Shown: positions 17,471 to 26,034, numbered from the stretch's first letter. The stretch: DNA of 37,663 nucleotides from Eubacteriales bacterium (GCA_030524135.1 JAUNHA010000021.1:1-37663); one strand, 5' to 3'. The notes: generated by a model from the sequence alone, not told the origin. Numbers and translations: made by a program.

Positions 17471-17503
17471 ATATTAGTCTATCGACCACTTAATTGCAAT
17501 TAA
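17471..17503 (-). promoter_or_regulatory. Predicted promoter with a perfect 14-bp palindrome for the GNAT module
   Basis: On the minus strand TTGCAA (17494-17499), a 17-base spacer and TAATAT (17471-17476). The -35 box sits in the exact centre of TTAATTGCAATTAA (17490-17503), a perfect palindrome. A dimeric repressor binding there would shut the promoter, as in autoregulated toxin-antitoxin operons. Confidence 0.5.
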
Positions 17504-17509
17504 ATTTCC

Positions 17510-18567
17510 CTAAACCTTTTGAAAAATTTTAACAAAAATATACACCGCAAAAAGCAGCGTCATAAGCTCTGCGGCAAATGGCGCAAGCCAGATTCCATCT
17601 ATGCCCAGTAAGGCGGGAAGCAGAAAGATCGCGACCGCCTTTATCAGGATTCCTCTGCTTACCGCAATGGCGGTTGCCTCCCCGGTTCTTTTCGTAGAAA
17701 ACATAAATGCCGTGAAAATCAAATTAAGCGCCATCGGGATAAAGGACAGGCAAAAAAGCGGTAATGCAAGGGACGCTGTTTCCACAAGTTCCGTATCTCG
17801 GTTGAAGATACTGATGATTTCTCTATCGAATACTGACAACAGAATATAAACGCAAATGGACAGGACCAGATTTATGACAAGCCCGCATTTTAACAGAAAA
17901 CGCATTTCATTTGTATTCTGCCTGCCAAAGCTGTTTCCCCACAGAGGCTGCAGTCCCTGTGCCGTGCCGGACAGGATCGCATTCGCAAGGGAATAAATAA
18001 AGCTTAAGATGCTGAAGGTCGATACCCCGATGTCTCCGACTGCCCGTGCCAGCACCAGATTATAGCACAGGGCGGTAACAGGGGTCGCAAGCTGGGAGAT
18101 CCGTCATTTCTCACAAACACAGACAGGCAGGTGCTCATCAGCATCGGAACGGAAAACGCCGAGTAATAAAACAAATAATCTGACGACAGTTTCCGCATTT
18201 CAGCACTTAAGCCCCGGGCACCGCTCAGATCAACGATTTCCTGTGCGAATACCATACCCGCAGCCATCAGCAGGATGGAAAAGAACAGTGTCAAAGTAAA
18301 CGCTGTCATAAAGGCATGATTCGCCCCTTCTCTGTCGCCTCTTCCCATGCGGATCGCTACAACCGTCCCGCCTCCCATCGGAAACACAGCTGCAAGCGCA
18401 ACCACAAATGTGATAAAGGGAACGCCGATATTAACGGCGCCCAGAGCCTGTGCACCGACACCCTGACCGACAAAAATGCCATCTACAACATTATAAAGAT
18501 AAGTGACAAACAGACCTCCCATTGCAGGAAAAATATATCCGCACAGGGATCTTACTCTCATATTCAT
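17510..18567 (-). pseudogene. MATE-family efflux transporter, broken by internal deletion and frameshift
   Basis: Two overlapping frames make up one MATE gene. The N-terminal part (18567 down to about 18100) runs from MNMRVRSLCGY through typical helices, with the VVDGIFVGQGVG motif, to SVFVRNDGSP. The C-terminal part (from about 18100 to 17510) continues in another frame with QLATPVTALCYNLVLARAVG and runs to the end. In intact MATE proteins about 100 residues separate these two segments. The total span of 1058 bases is far below the roughly 1350 expected and is not a multiple of three, so a deletion of some 280-300 bases with a frame change is the simplest reading. Both flanks share GGATCTCCC-like sequence at the junction. 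The start has a GGAGGAG site. It should give a truncated, inactive product. Confidence 0.8.
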
Positions 18568-18617
18568 GCGCTCTCCTCCTCGCAGGAAGCAGGTGAAATC
18601 CGACAGAATGATATCCC

Positions 18618-18671
18618 TTATAAAACGAAAAGCGGGATAAAACCCTGTTCGGTCTTATCCCACTTCAACAA
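18618..18671 (-). CDS. Candidate 16-17 aa leader peptide of the MATE gene
   Basis: Starting at TTG (18671, or the next TTG at 18668, which is better spaced from AAGGA at 18676-18680), this frame reads LLKWDKTEQGFIPLFVL and stops at TAA. It begins about 30 bases after the predicted transcription start and completely covers the terminator hairpin of the leader. A ribosome translating or stalling here would decide whether the hairpin forms. No proof of translation; the TTG start lowers confidence. Confidence 0.45.
   Translation of the reverse strand: MLKWDKTEQGFIPLFVL
18622..18663 (-). terminator. Attenuator-type terminator in the MATE leader
   Basis: On the minus strand a 13-base stem (GTGGGATAAGACC with GGTTTTATCCCGC, all positions paired allowing G-U) closes a 6-base loop and is followed by TTTTCGTTTT. 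It sits between a good promoter and the MATE start, so it would stop the transcript before the gene unless opened. It could also simply end mntP transcripts from upstream. Confidence 0.75.
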
Positions 18672-18708
18672 TCTATCCTTGATTGCAAGTCCTCTGACAA
18701 GCTGATTT

Positions 18709-18737
18709 AGTGTAGCACAGCTTATTTTCTAAGTCAA
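18709..18737 (-). promoter_or_regulatory. Predicted promoter of the MATE leader
   Basis: TTGACT (18732-18737), a 17-base spacer and TACACT (18709-18714) on the minus strand. It would start RNA near 18702, giving a leader of about 135 bases before the MATE ATG. Confidence 0.6.
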
Positions 18738-18794
18738 TGAAAAATCCTCGAGCTTTTCATGGATCGGCCTGAGTGATCTGCCCGGCCGTTCCGC

Positions 18795-19343
18795 TCAAAT
18801 ATTCAGCAAAAGCTTTACTCCGATCAAAATCAGGATCACGCCGCCAAGCACCGCGGACTGCCGCTCAAACCGATCTCCGAAGACCGTACCGACCTTTACC
18901 CCGATCACTGCGATCGTAAAAGTCGTGCATCCGATCAGAAGAGATGCCTTCGGCACATTCATCTGATATCCCGCAAAGCTCACGCCCACCGCGAGTGCAT
19001 CGATACTCGTCGCGACCGCAAGTGCCAGCATGGTACGAAAGCTCACGTCCGCCCCGGAGCTCGGGCATTCCATTTCCCCGGACTCTTTAATCATCTTTCC
19101 GCCTATAAAACCCAGCAAAATAAATGCCACGATCCCGGAAACCCGTGTGATATACCCGCTCACGGTGCTCCCCAGCAGGTATCCAAGCACCGGCATCAGA
19201 AACTGAAATCCGCCGAACCACAAGCCGCAGATAAGCGCTCTGCCGACCTGAAAACGCTTCATGGCGAGACCCTTGCAGATGGATACGGCGAACGCATCCA
19301 TCGAAAGGCCCACGCCAATAAAAAACACGTCAAAGACTGTCAT
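18795..19343 (-). CDS. mntP: Putative manganese efflux pump MntP
   Basis: A 182-residue polytopic membrane protein of the MntP (former DUF204) family with six predicted helices. The first helix carries GVGLSMDAFAVSICKGLAM and the fourth the repeat-related ALAVATSIDALAVGVSFAG; the paired Asp residues in these helices are needed for Mn2+ export in the family. Length equals that of the E. coli protein. It lies 99 bases after argS on the same strand. In many bacteria mntP is controlled by a yybP-ykoY riboswitch; I did not find its conserved core in this short gap. Confidence 0.93.
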   Translation of the reverse strand: MTVFDVFFIGVGLSMDAFAVSICKGLAMKRFQVGRALICGLWFGGFQFLMPVLGYLLGSTVSGYITRVSGIVAFILLGFIGGKMIKESGEMECPSSGADVSFRTMLALAVATSIDALAVGVSFAGYQMNVPKASLLIGCTTFTIAVIGVKVGTVFGDRFERQSAVLGGVILILIGVKLLLNI

Positions 19344-19442
19344 ATCTTTCCCTCATCCCCGCAGCTGCAACCCCGCAGGGAATATACCTATCTGTTATCT
19401 ATCTGTCTCTCTCAGATAAAACACGCCGAATGAAGCACAGGA

Positions 19443-21320
19443 TCACATCCGCTCCGGCGCGCTGAAGCCAAGGATCTCAATAGAGCTCTCAAGCACCGCC
19501 TTCGTCATCGCAAGCAGCGCGATATAGCCGCGTTTTTTCTCCTCATCCGGCTCCGCCAGGATCTTGGTGTCATGATAGAAGGAATTAAACGCATTGGACA
19601 CCTCATAGATGTACTGGCAGATCTTATGCGGAGCCAGCTCCTCCCATGCTCCTGCCAGCACGTCATTATAGCGCGCGAGCAGCAGAGAAAGCGCCTTGTC
19701 GGACTTTCCTCCCGCCTCGGAAAGGCGCAGCTTCCCGTCCGCTTTCGCATTTGCAAGCGCCCCGGAAAGCGTCTCACGCGAAGTCGTCTCAAAATACTTA
19801 TTCAGGATACTTCCGATCCGCACGATGGTATACAGGATATACGGTCCTGTATTGCCCTCAAAGCTCGTAAAGCGGTCAATATCAAAGATATAATCCTTGG
19901 ATGCCTGATTGGAAAGGTCTCCGTACTTGATTGCGGCAAGACCTACCATTCTTGCGATCTCCCTTGCCTCCGCCTCCGGGATCTCCTCCTCGGAGCGCGT
20001 CTCACGGATCTTTTCATAGACCTTATCCGTAATATCAGAGATCAGCACGGAAAGACGCATCACGCCGCCTTCGCGCGTCTTAAACGGCTTTCCGTCCTTT
20101 CCGTTCATCGTACCAAAGCCGAGGAAGGTAAGCTTTTCCTCCGGTCTTACGATCCCACTCTTTCTTGCGACACGGAAAAAGCTCGTATAGTGCAGATTCT
20201 GTCTGAGATCCGCGATATAGATATAGGAATCCGGTCCGTAAAACTGCTCGCGCTCCACCATTGTCGCAAGGTCAGTCGTCGCATAGAGCGCCGCACCGTC
20301 TGACTTTCTGATGATACAGGGCGGAAGCTCCTTCGTATCCCCAGGCTCCTGTACATCCACGACGAGAGCGCCCTGGGATGTATAGGCAATGCCGCGTTTT
20401 TCCAGATCCGCGATCATCTCCGAGATGTACTTCTGCGCATCTGATTCGCCTTTCCAGAGCTCAAAATACACATCCAGCCCATCGTAGTTCTTTTTCAGAT
20501 CCTTTAGGGAGAGCTCCATGATATGCTCCCAGATCTTCCTGCATTCCGGATCCCCGTTCTGCAGAAGGCTTGTGGAATGGAGCGCGCGCGCCTTAAAGCT
20601 TTCCGCTGCCGGCGTAAGCTTTCCATCCGCATCTGTCTCCTTCGCCTTCTTGGAGGCCGCAGGATAGATCTCCTCAAGATCCGCGATCGTAAAGTCCGTC
20701 TGCTGCCTGTCCTTAAGCTCCTCGATGATAAGCCCCATCTGAAGGCCCCAGTCTCCCAGATGCACATCTCCGATCATATGATGACCCATGCGTGCGCCCA
20801 TGCGCTTGATCGCCTCACCGATGACCGCAGAGCGCAGATGCCCTACATGCAGCGGCTTTGCCACATTGGCTCCGCCGTAGTCCACGATGATCGTCTCCGG
20901 CTTTTCCGTAAAGGAAAGTCCGAGCGCAGGCATCGGCGGCAGCGCATAGCTTTGCACGCCGTTTTCTCCGTCCGCACTGTGGGATATCAGGCAGGATTCC
21001 TGTACGAGCTCCTCGCCCTCTTCCATCCGGTTTAAATAGGATGAAAGATAGGACGGCGCGATGTCCAGATTGATAAATCCCGGCATGCAAACCTCTGCCT
21101 TTGCAAAGGCTTCATGATCCTTAAGCTTCAGAAGCACTTCCTGCGCAATATCAAACGGTTTTTTATGCGCCGCCTTTGCAAGCGCCATCGCACCGTTGCA
21201 CTGGTATTCGCAGAGATCGGGACGGTTGCTCAGATTTACCCTTCCGTATGCCGCATCATATCCGGCAGCTTCAAATGCCCCGGCGCATATCTTATTTAAA
21301 CTCTCGATCAGCTTCTCCAT
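19443..21320 (-). CDS. argS: Arginyl-tRNA synthetase
   Basis: The start chosen is ATG 21320, which has an AGGAGAGG site upstream; the longer frame to 21386 would add a non-conserved 22-residue tail. The 625-residue product has the N-terminal Arg-tRNA synthetase domain and the class I HVGH signature (158-161) within AKPLHVGHLRSA. MNGKDGKPFKTREGG is in the place of the KMSKS loop, and the DALR-type anticodon-binding domain ends at FSAPERM. An insert of about 35 residues (101-137) between the first domain and the catalytic core is longer than usual. It charges tRNA-Arg. It is about 110 bases downstream of efp. Confidence 0.95.
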   Translation of the reverse strand: MEKLIESLNKICAGAFEAAGYDAAYGRVNLSNRPDLCEYQCNGAMALAKAAHKKPFDIAQEVLLKLKDHEAFAKAEVCMPGFINLDIAPSYLSSYLNRMEEGEELVQESCLISHSADGENGVQSYALPPMPALGLSFTEKPETIIVDYGGANVAKPLHVGHLRSAVIGEAIKRMGARMGHHMIGDVHLGDWGLQMGLIIEELKDRQQTDFTIADLEEIYPAASKKAKETDADGKLTPAAESFKARALHSTSLLQNGDPECRKIWEHIMELSLKDLKKNYDGLDVYFELWKGESDAQKYISEMIADLEKRGIAYTSQGALVVDVQEPGDTKELPPCIIRKSDGAALYATTDLATMVEREQFYGPDSYIYIADLRQNLHYTSFFRVARKSGIVRPEEKLTFLGFGTMNGKDGKPFKTREGGVMRLSVLISDITDKVYEKIRETRSEEEIPEAEAREIARMVGLAAIKYGDLSNQASKDYIFDIDRFTSFEGNTGPYILYTIVRIGSILNKYFETTSRETLSGALANAKADGKLRLSEAGGKSDKALSLLLARYNDVLAGAWEELAPHKICQYIYEVSNAFNSFYHDTKILAEPDEEKKRGYIALLAMTKAVLESSIEILGFSAPERM

Positions 21321-21365
21321 GATAGGGGTTTCCTCTCCTCTTTCTTGTTTCTTAACAAACAACAA

Positions 21366-21390
21366 TTGCATGATACGCCGTACCATGCAA
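21366..21390 (-). terminator. Hairpin between efp and argS, possible weak terminator
   Basis: TTGCATGGTAC and GTATCATGCAA form an 11-pair stem with one G-U and a 3-base loop. The T-rich TTGTTGTTTGTT that follows is interrupted by G residues, so termination would be partial. It may also protect the efp mRNA end. Confidence 0.4.
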
Positions 21391-21431
21391 TCGTCTTAAT
21401 CCGCATCTGCCTTCCGGCATCCTGCTGCCTA

Positions 21432-21989
21432 TTAAACTCTGGAAAGATACTCGCCTGTACGGGTATCGATTTTTACCTTGTCTCCTGTATTTACGAACAG
21501 CGGTACGGAAATCTGTGCGCCCGTCTCTACAGTCGCCGGCTTGGAAGCGCCGGTTGCGGTATCGCCCTTAATGCCCGGCTCGGTCTCGGTGATCTCAAGC
21601 TCTACGAACATCGGCGGTTCTACTGAGAATACATTTCCGTTGTAGGAGCAAACCTTGCACACGTCGTTTTCCTTTACGAACTTCATTGCGTCGCCTACAA
21701 GCTCCTCGGAAAGCGCGAGCTGCTCGTAGTTCTCGGTGTTCATGAAGTTGTACTGGTCGCCGTCCTGATAGAGATACTGCATATCAACTCTGTCGATACG
21801 GGCAGACGGGAACTTCTCCGTCGGTCTGAACGTCTTCTCTACTACGCCGCCGTTGATCACGTTCTTTAATTTCGTTCTTACGAATGCAGCGCCCTTACCC
21901 GGCTTTACATGCTGGAACTCGATAATCTGCAGTACCTGTCCGTCAATCTCGACGGTAACGCCGTTTCTGAAATCACCTGCTGAAATCAT
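21432..21989 (-). CDS. efp: Elongation factor P
   Basis: Start ATG 21989 is set by GGAGG 8 to 9 bases upstream; an in-frame TTG five codons earlier overlaps that site and is unlikely. The 185-residue product has the EF-P order of KOW-like N-terminal domain, central OB domain and C-terminal OB domain ending [14 protein letters not shown]. The loop that reaches the ribosomal P-site tRNA reads [10 protein letters not shown], with Lys32 in the position modified in Bacillus EF-P (5-aminopentanol). EF-P rescues ribosomes stalled on polyproline. No EpmA/EpmB/EpmC or EarP genes are in the window, but a YmfI-like SDR is (12217-13011). Confidence 0.96.
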   Translation of the reverse strand: MISAGDFRNGVTVEIDGQVLQIIEFQHVKPGKGAAFVRTKLKNVINGGVVEKTFRPTEKFPSARIDRVDMQYLYQDGDQYNFMNTENYEQLALSEELVGDAMKFVKENDVCKVCSYNGNVFSVEPPMFVELEITETEPGIKGDTATGASKPATVETGAQISVPLFVNTGDKVKIDTRTGEYLSRV

Positions 21990-22073
21990 GCCTTTATCCT
22001 CCAAAATCTTTCCTATACTTGATTTTCTGTTTTACTGGCGGGAGCCGGCCGCTGCCGTCAGAATCTCCCATAC

Positions 22074-22102
22074 ATTTTATAAGAAAATGTGCGTAAAAGC
22101 AA
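22074..22102 (-). promoter_or_regulatory. Predicted efp promoter
   Basis: TTGCTT (22097-22102), a 17-base spacer and TAAAAT (22074-22079) on the minus strand, 84 bases upstream of the efp ATG in the 177-base gap after yqeG. Confidence 0.45.
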
Positions 22103-22166
22103 GCATTTTCTCACGATATCCCCGATATACGGCCCGGGAAATCCGTTTCCGCATAAAATGTCACGC

Positions 22167-22682
22167 TTAAACCGCACCTGCCGGACGCTTTTTCCGCCGG
22201 TATTCCGAGAGCACGAGCTTTTCGAGCACGCGCTTTATGCGGATCCGAAGGATATCTGTCCGCCTGTCCACGGGCTCTGTCAGAATGCTGAAGATCCCGG
22301 CGCGGTTTGCGCCCCATACATCCGTAAAGATCTGATCCCCGATCAGTACCGCTTCCTTTGCGGAAATATTCATCTTCGCAAGAGCCCGCAGATAACCGTC
22401 CGCAGATGGCTTATGTGCATCGAAGATATAGTCGATTCCCAGCACGTCCGCCAGGCTCTTTACGCGCGGCTCATGATTATTTGAAACGGTCATCACCTTG
22501 AAGCCCGCTATCTTAAGACGCTCCATCAGCGCAATGCTGCGCGCATCCGGAGGCGCATTGTGCGGCACCAGCGTATTGTCGATATCAAATATGAGCCCCC
22601 GGATGCCTTTTTGATACAGCCTGTCATAGTCGATCTCGTAAGCGCTTTTTACCCGTGCGCCGGGATAAAACCGCGCAAACAT
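22167..22682 (-). CDS. YqeG family HAD-IIIA phosphatase
   Basis: A 171-residue HAD-superfamily protein of the YqeG group. The nucleophile motif is FDIDNTLVPH (Asp33, Asp35), followed by VMTVSNN (motif II) and KPSADGYLRAL with the conserved Lys. IGDQIFTDVWGANRAG is the acidic motif. In other Firmicutes yqeG sits near ribosome assembly and NAD genes; a phosphatase role is likely but the substrate is unknown. The start shares one base with the nrdR stop (TGATG), so the two are coupled. Confidence 0.92.
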   Translation of the reverse strand: MFARFYPGARVKSAYEIDYDRLYQKGIRGLIFDIDNTLVPHNAPPDARSIALMERLKIAGFKVMTVSNNHEPRVKSLADVLGIDYIFDAHKPSADGYLRALAKMNISAKEAVLIGDQIFTDVWGANRAGIFSILTEPVDRRTDILRIRIKRVLEKLVLSEYRRKKRPAGAV

Positions 22683-23152
22683 CAGGCTTCCGTCCGGTTG
22701 CTGCTCTTTAAGAGCTTGCCGATCTCCTCCACAAAGGTATTGACATCCTTGAATTCCCGGTATACGGAGGCAAAGCGCACATAAGCGACCTCATCGAGAT
22801 CCTTCAGATGCTTCATTACCTTTTCACCGATCACAGTCGTCGGGATTTCCTTCTCCTCCATGTTGAAGACCTCGTTCTCGATCTCGTCGATCATGCGGGA
22901 AATCTGCTGTGTGGACACCGGACGCTTATGGCAGGAATGAATAATGCCGGCTTCTATCTTCGAGCGCTCATAGGCCTCTCTGGAATTATCTTTCTTGATC
23001 ACCATAAGCGGCATCGTCTCCAGCTTTTCATAGGTCGTAAACCGCTTTCCGCAGCTCTCGCACTGGCGTCTTCTCCGGATCGAGGCATTGTCGTCCGCAG
23101 GTCTCGAATCAATTACCTTTGTGTCATCTGCATTGCAGTAAGGGCACTTCAT
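22682..23152 (-). CDS. nrdR: Transcriptional repressor NrdR
   Basis: A 156-residue NrdR with the N-terminal zinc ribbon (Cys3, Cys6, Cys31, Cys34; MKCPYC and CESCGKRF) and an ATP-cone domain (about 49-139) beginning PLMVIKKDNSREAYERSKI. Family members bind NrdR boxes before ribonucleotide reductase genes and repress them when dATP is high. No nrd genes are in the window. The length is typical. It precedes yqeG directly. Confidence 0.97.
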   Translation of the reverse strand: MKCPYCNADDTKVIDSRPADDNASIRRRRQCESCGKRFTTYEKLETMPLMVIKKDNSREAYERSKIEAGIIHSCHKRPVSTQQISRMIDEIENEVFNMEEKEIPTTVIGEKVMKHLKDLDEVAYVRFASVYREFKDVNTFVEEIGKLLKSSNRTEA

Positions 23153-23172
23153 AGCTACTTATCTCCTCATTC

Positions 23173-24225
23173 TTACTCATTATCCGATTGTATGTTGTCC
23201 TGATTGCCTTCCGGCGCAGGTTCAGGCTTGTTTTCCGGTGTATGTTCCGCCGTGTTCTCAGGTATTCCCGCTGTTTTCTCCGACATGTCCGCCGGTGTCT
23301 CTTCCATATGCTCCGGTGTCACGGGTACCTCTTTCTCTGTCCGGACTGCTTCCTCCTGTACACGCGCTTGCGGCACTTCAGCAGCAGCTTCCGCTATCTC
23401 AGGAATTTCGCGCGGGATCTCTCCCGCTGCGTCCAGATAGAAAACCATGCCCGTGCAGGAAATATACGGCGTGATCCAGAGGGAGGCGAGCCCGCCCGTC
23501 AGCCAGAGCGGAATATTCCAGAACAGGAAGCTCAAAGCCATCCACAGATACTTAAGCCGTCTTCCCTTCATGAGACGCATGCTCTCGGAAAATGCTTTTC
23601 CCACACGCGTTCCGGGCCTGTCGATCAGCACCGTCGTCACCTGGGAAATTCCATAGCATACATAGATATACAGGAAAAACCAGACGGCTGACCAGCCATA
23701 GATCACAGTGGCTGAACTTGTCGGAGCAAAATACCCCGCAAGAACGATGCCCGCGCCGTAGATCAAAATCATCAGCAGCGCGATCAGCACGCTTAAGAGC
23801 TGCGCGCCCAGAATGGCAAGCGGATGTGAGCCGTGCCGGAACGCATAGAACAGATCTCCAAAGCGGTAAACCGCCCCGCGGCTGATATTGAGATACAGCC
23901 GCTGCATGCCGATCGACAGAAGAAATATAAACACGAATACCAGGCAGATGCAGAGCGCTGCAAGGATCGCAAACAGCGCCGTGCTTCCAAGCACCATCCC
24001 GTCAGAAAGCCGCAATCCGTGTGCACCCAGACCATACATTCCTTCCGCCATGTTCATCCCATAGCTGTGATAAGCGGCAAATCCGATGCCGCACAGTATG
24101 AAAAGCAGCATCGGTATAAGCGGAATGAGCGAGATCAGTCCCGACACAAGGGAGACGCCGATCACAAGACCGTATTTACCCGAAAGCGCCTTACGCGCCC
24201 TGGTTTTATATTCTTTTACTTTCAT
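23173..24225 (-). CDS. DUF975 family membrane protein with Pro/Glu-rich tail
   Basis: A 350-residue polytopic membrane protein of the DUF975 family: the N-terminal KTRARKALSGKYGLVIG signature, then about five or six hydrophobic helices up to residue 265, with the family's MRLMKGRRLKYLWMALSFLFWNIP. The last 80 residues are a charged, Pro/Glu/Thr-rich, probably disordered tail (repeats around PENTAEHTPENKPEPAPE). Function is unknown for the family. It follows the DUF4190-like gene by 28 bases and precedes nrdR by 20 bases. Confidence 0.85.
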   Translation of the reverse strand: MKVKEYKTRARKALSGKYGLVIGVSLVSGLISLIPLIPMLLFILCGIGFAAYHSYGMNMAEGMYGLGAHGLRLSDGMVLGSTALFAILAALCICLVFVFIFLLSIGMQRLYLNISRGAVYRFGDLFYAFRHGSHPLAILGAQLLSVLIALLMILIYGAGIVLAGYFAPTSSATVIYGWSAVWFFLYIYVCYGISQVTTVLIDRPGTRVGKAFSESMRLMKGRRLKYLWMALSFLFWNIPLWLTGGLASLWITPYISCTGMVFYLDAAGEIPREIPEIAEAAAEVPQARVQEEAVRTEKEVPVTPEHMEETPADMSEKTAGIPENTAEHTPENKPEPAPEGNQDNIQSDNE

Positions 24226-24253
24226 ATCGCATTCTCCATCCTGTCATTCCGTT

Positions 24254-24589
24254 TTAAAAGATAAACAACAGCCAAAGCCGCGCCATATCTACAAATCCGC
24301 TCATAAGTCCGCCGCCGGACAAAAGCGCTGCACCGCTGCCGGAATAGGACAAAAGGAGCGCGGAGATCACAAATGAAGGCACAAGCGCAAACAGCGAGCA
24401 GACAAGACCTGCCACGGCTACGCCGCTAAGCTTTCTCTCTCCGCGTGACAAAAGCGAAAAGGTGATTCCAAGTCCCGCAAACATCCCACCAAGCAGCAGG
24501 AAGCTCGCGGGGATGGCAATGATCCCCATGATCAGCGACGCGATCGCCATTCCGTTCGCCTTCGGTCTTTCTTCTATTCTCTCAGCCAT
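24254..24589 (-). CDS. Small membrane protein, DUF4190-like
   Basis: 111 residues with two helices (GMAIASLIMGIIAIPASFLL and GVAVAGLVCSLFALVPSFV) plus a weaker hydrophobic end. The repeated G-x-A-I-A-x-L-x-x-G-I pattern is that of DUF4190 small membrane proteins. Function unknown. It lies between the dipeptidase and the DUF975 gene in the same direction. Confidence 0.7.
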   Translation of the reverse strand: MAERIEERPKANGMAIASLIMGIIAIPASFLLLGGMFAGLGITFSLLSRGERKLSGVAVAGLVCSLFALVPSFVISALLLSYSGSGAALLSGGGLMSGFVDMARLWLLFIF

Positions 24590-24612
24590 ACCGCATTCTC
24601 CCTGTGATACTT

Positions 24613-26034
24613 TTATTTGCAGAGCTCCGCAATCGAAAGCGCGAAGATGTTTGCTGCAGTCTTAAGCTCTTCGATCGGCATAAACTCATTTGCCCCATGC
24701 ATGTGCGTATCGGTAAATTCACCGACCGCGCCGAAGGCTACACCGCGCTTTAAACTGTGTACATAGGTGCCGCCGCCCATGTAAGTCGTGCGTCCCGGCT
24801 CGCCTGTCACCGCCTCGTAGGATGCGAGAAGCGTCTTAATGAACGGGCAGTCCGCATCTACGACATGCGGCGGGTTGAAGCTTGCATCCACGGAGAAGCC
24901 ATCCGCCTCAAGAAGCTTCTTCACCGGATTCACCGTATTCTCCTCATTTGCGGAAGCACAGCTTCTCGAATCAAATCTTGCAAACAGAGATTCCTCGTCG
25001 ATCTCAAGAATATTAAGCGATACCGTCGTCTCTCCTGAAAGCTCATCGGAAAGCTTTGCGCCGATCGCCTCGCCGAGATGATCTCCGTACGGGAAGCGTG
25101 CCGCAAGCTTTTCCACATAGGTCTTCTGCTCACAGTCCGCAAGCGGAAGCGTCGCTGCCAGCTTTAAAAGCGCGAGCGCGGCATTCTTTCCGCCGGCAGG
25201 CATGGAAGCATGCGCAGTCTTTCCCTCAGCAATGATCCGGAAGGTTTCCGTAAGCGCGATCCCGTCGTCCTCTGCCTCAAGCTCGAAGGAAACGCCGGTC
25301 TCCGCCTGTACGCGCGTACAGGCTGCCTCAAGATCTGCCTGGGAAACGCCCTTTACCACTGCCTCTGCAGCGCCCGGAACGATGTTGGTCGTGGTGCCGC
25401 CCTTTAAGGAAACGAGCACCGCGCCCTGTCCGCGGTCCGCAAACTGCTTTCTGATATCCGCGCGGAACTGTCCCTTTTCCACATTTACAAGCGGGAATTC
25501 CGCATCCGGGCTAAAGGTCATCTCCGCCTCCGGCTCCTTCGCATAGTAATGCTCGATATCGGAGGATCCGCATTCCTCGTCGGAGCCGAGGATGAGACGG
25601 CAGTTTTTATTCATCGGAAGACCGAGCTCCTTTACCGCACGCATTGCATAAAGCGCTGCCATCGCCGGTCCCTTATCGTCCGAGCTGCCGCGTCCGAAGA
25701 TCTTTCCGTCCTTTACGACCGGCTCATAAGGCGCTGTTTCCGTCCAGCCGTCTCCCTCCGCCACAACGTCCATGTGTGCCAGAATATCCAGGTGGCGCGG
25801 CTTATCATTCAGATCAGCCGTAATGACATAGTTATCATAATTTGTTATGGAAAATCCGTAGCGCGCGCAGATATCCTTCGCCGCCATCAGGGCCGCATAC
25901 GGACCCTCGCCATAGGGCATGCCTTCCTTCGCCTCGCCCTTTACAGACTTTATACGGCAAAGCTCCATGATATCCGCTACCATTTCATCGGTATGCGCGT
26001 CAATATACTTTTTGATTTCCTCTTTGATATCCAT
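24613..26034 (-). CDS. Sapep/PepV-type M20 dipeptidase
   Basis: The start is ATG 26034, behind AAGGAGG 9 bases upstream; an in-frame extension of 12 codons lacks a site. The 473-residue enzyme has the M20 zinc motifs: LAHMDVV with His87 and Asp89, GRGSSDDKGP (Asp119/120), and GSDEECGSSD with the catalytic Glu153/154. The C-terminal YMGGGTYVHSLKRGVAFG and HGANEF segments follow, with the lid/dimer-like domain between. PepV-type enzymes split dipeptides, including carnosine-like and beta-alanyl ones. It complements the peptide importer in this window, although it lies about 13 kb away in another operon. Confidence 0.9.
   Translation of the reverse strand: MDIKEEIKKYIDAHTDEMVADIMELCRIKSVKGEAKEGMPYGEGPYAALMAAKDICARYGFSITNYDNYVITADLNDKPRHLDILAHMDVVAEGDGWTETAPYEPVVKDGKIFGRGSSDDKGPAMAALYAMRAVKELGLPMNKNCRLILGSDEECGSSDIEHYYAKEPEAEMTFSPDAEFPLVNVEKGQFRADIRKQFADRGQGAVLVSLKGGTTTNIVPGAAEAVVKGVSQADLEAACTRVQAETGVSFELEAEDDGIALTETFRIIAEGKTAHASMPAGGKNAALALLKLAATLPLADCEQKTYVEKLAARFPYGDHLGEAIGAKLSDELSGETTVSLNILEIDEESLFARFDSRSCASANEENTVNPVKKLLEADGFSVDASFNPPHVVDADCPFIKTLLASYEAVTGEPGRTTYMGGGTYVHSLKRGVAFGAVGEFTDTHMHGANEFMPIEELKTAANIFALSIAELCK

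Noticed and set aside
17510-18567. Two separate small MATE-like genes
   Set aside because: The two frames are consecutive parts of one transporter, the second has no ribosome site, and a central segment is missing.
19344-19442. yybP-ykoY manganese riboswitch before mntP
   Set aside because: The gap is only 99 bases and I could not find the conserved core or its paired stems.
21321-21431. T-box leader before argS
   Set aside because: No TGGNACCGCG-type T-box sequence and the gap is too short; only a plain hairpin is present.
21990-22004. Upstream TTG start for EF-P
   Set aside because: It overlaps the GGAGG ribosome site and would add five non-conserved residues; the ATG at 21989 gives the normal 185-residue protein.
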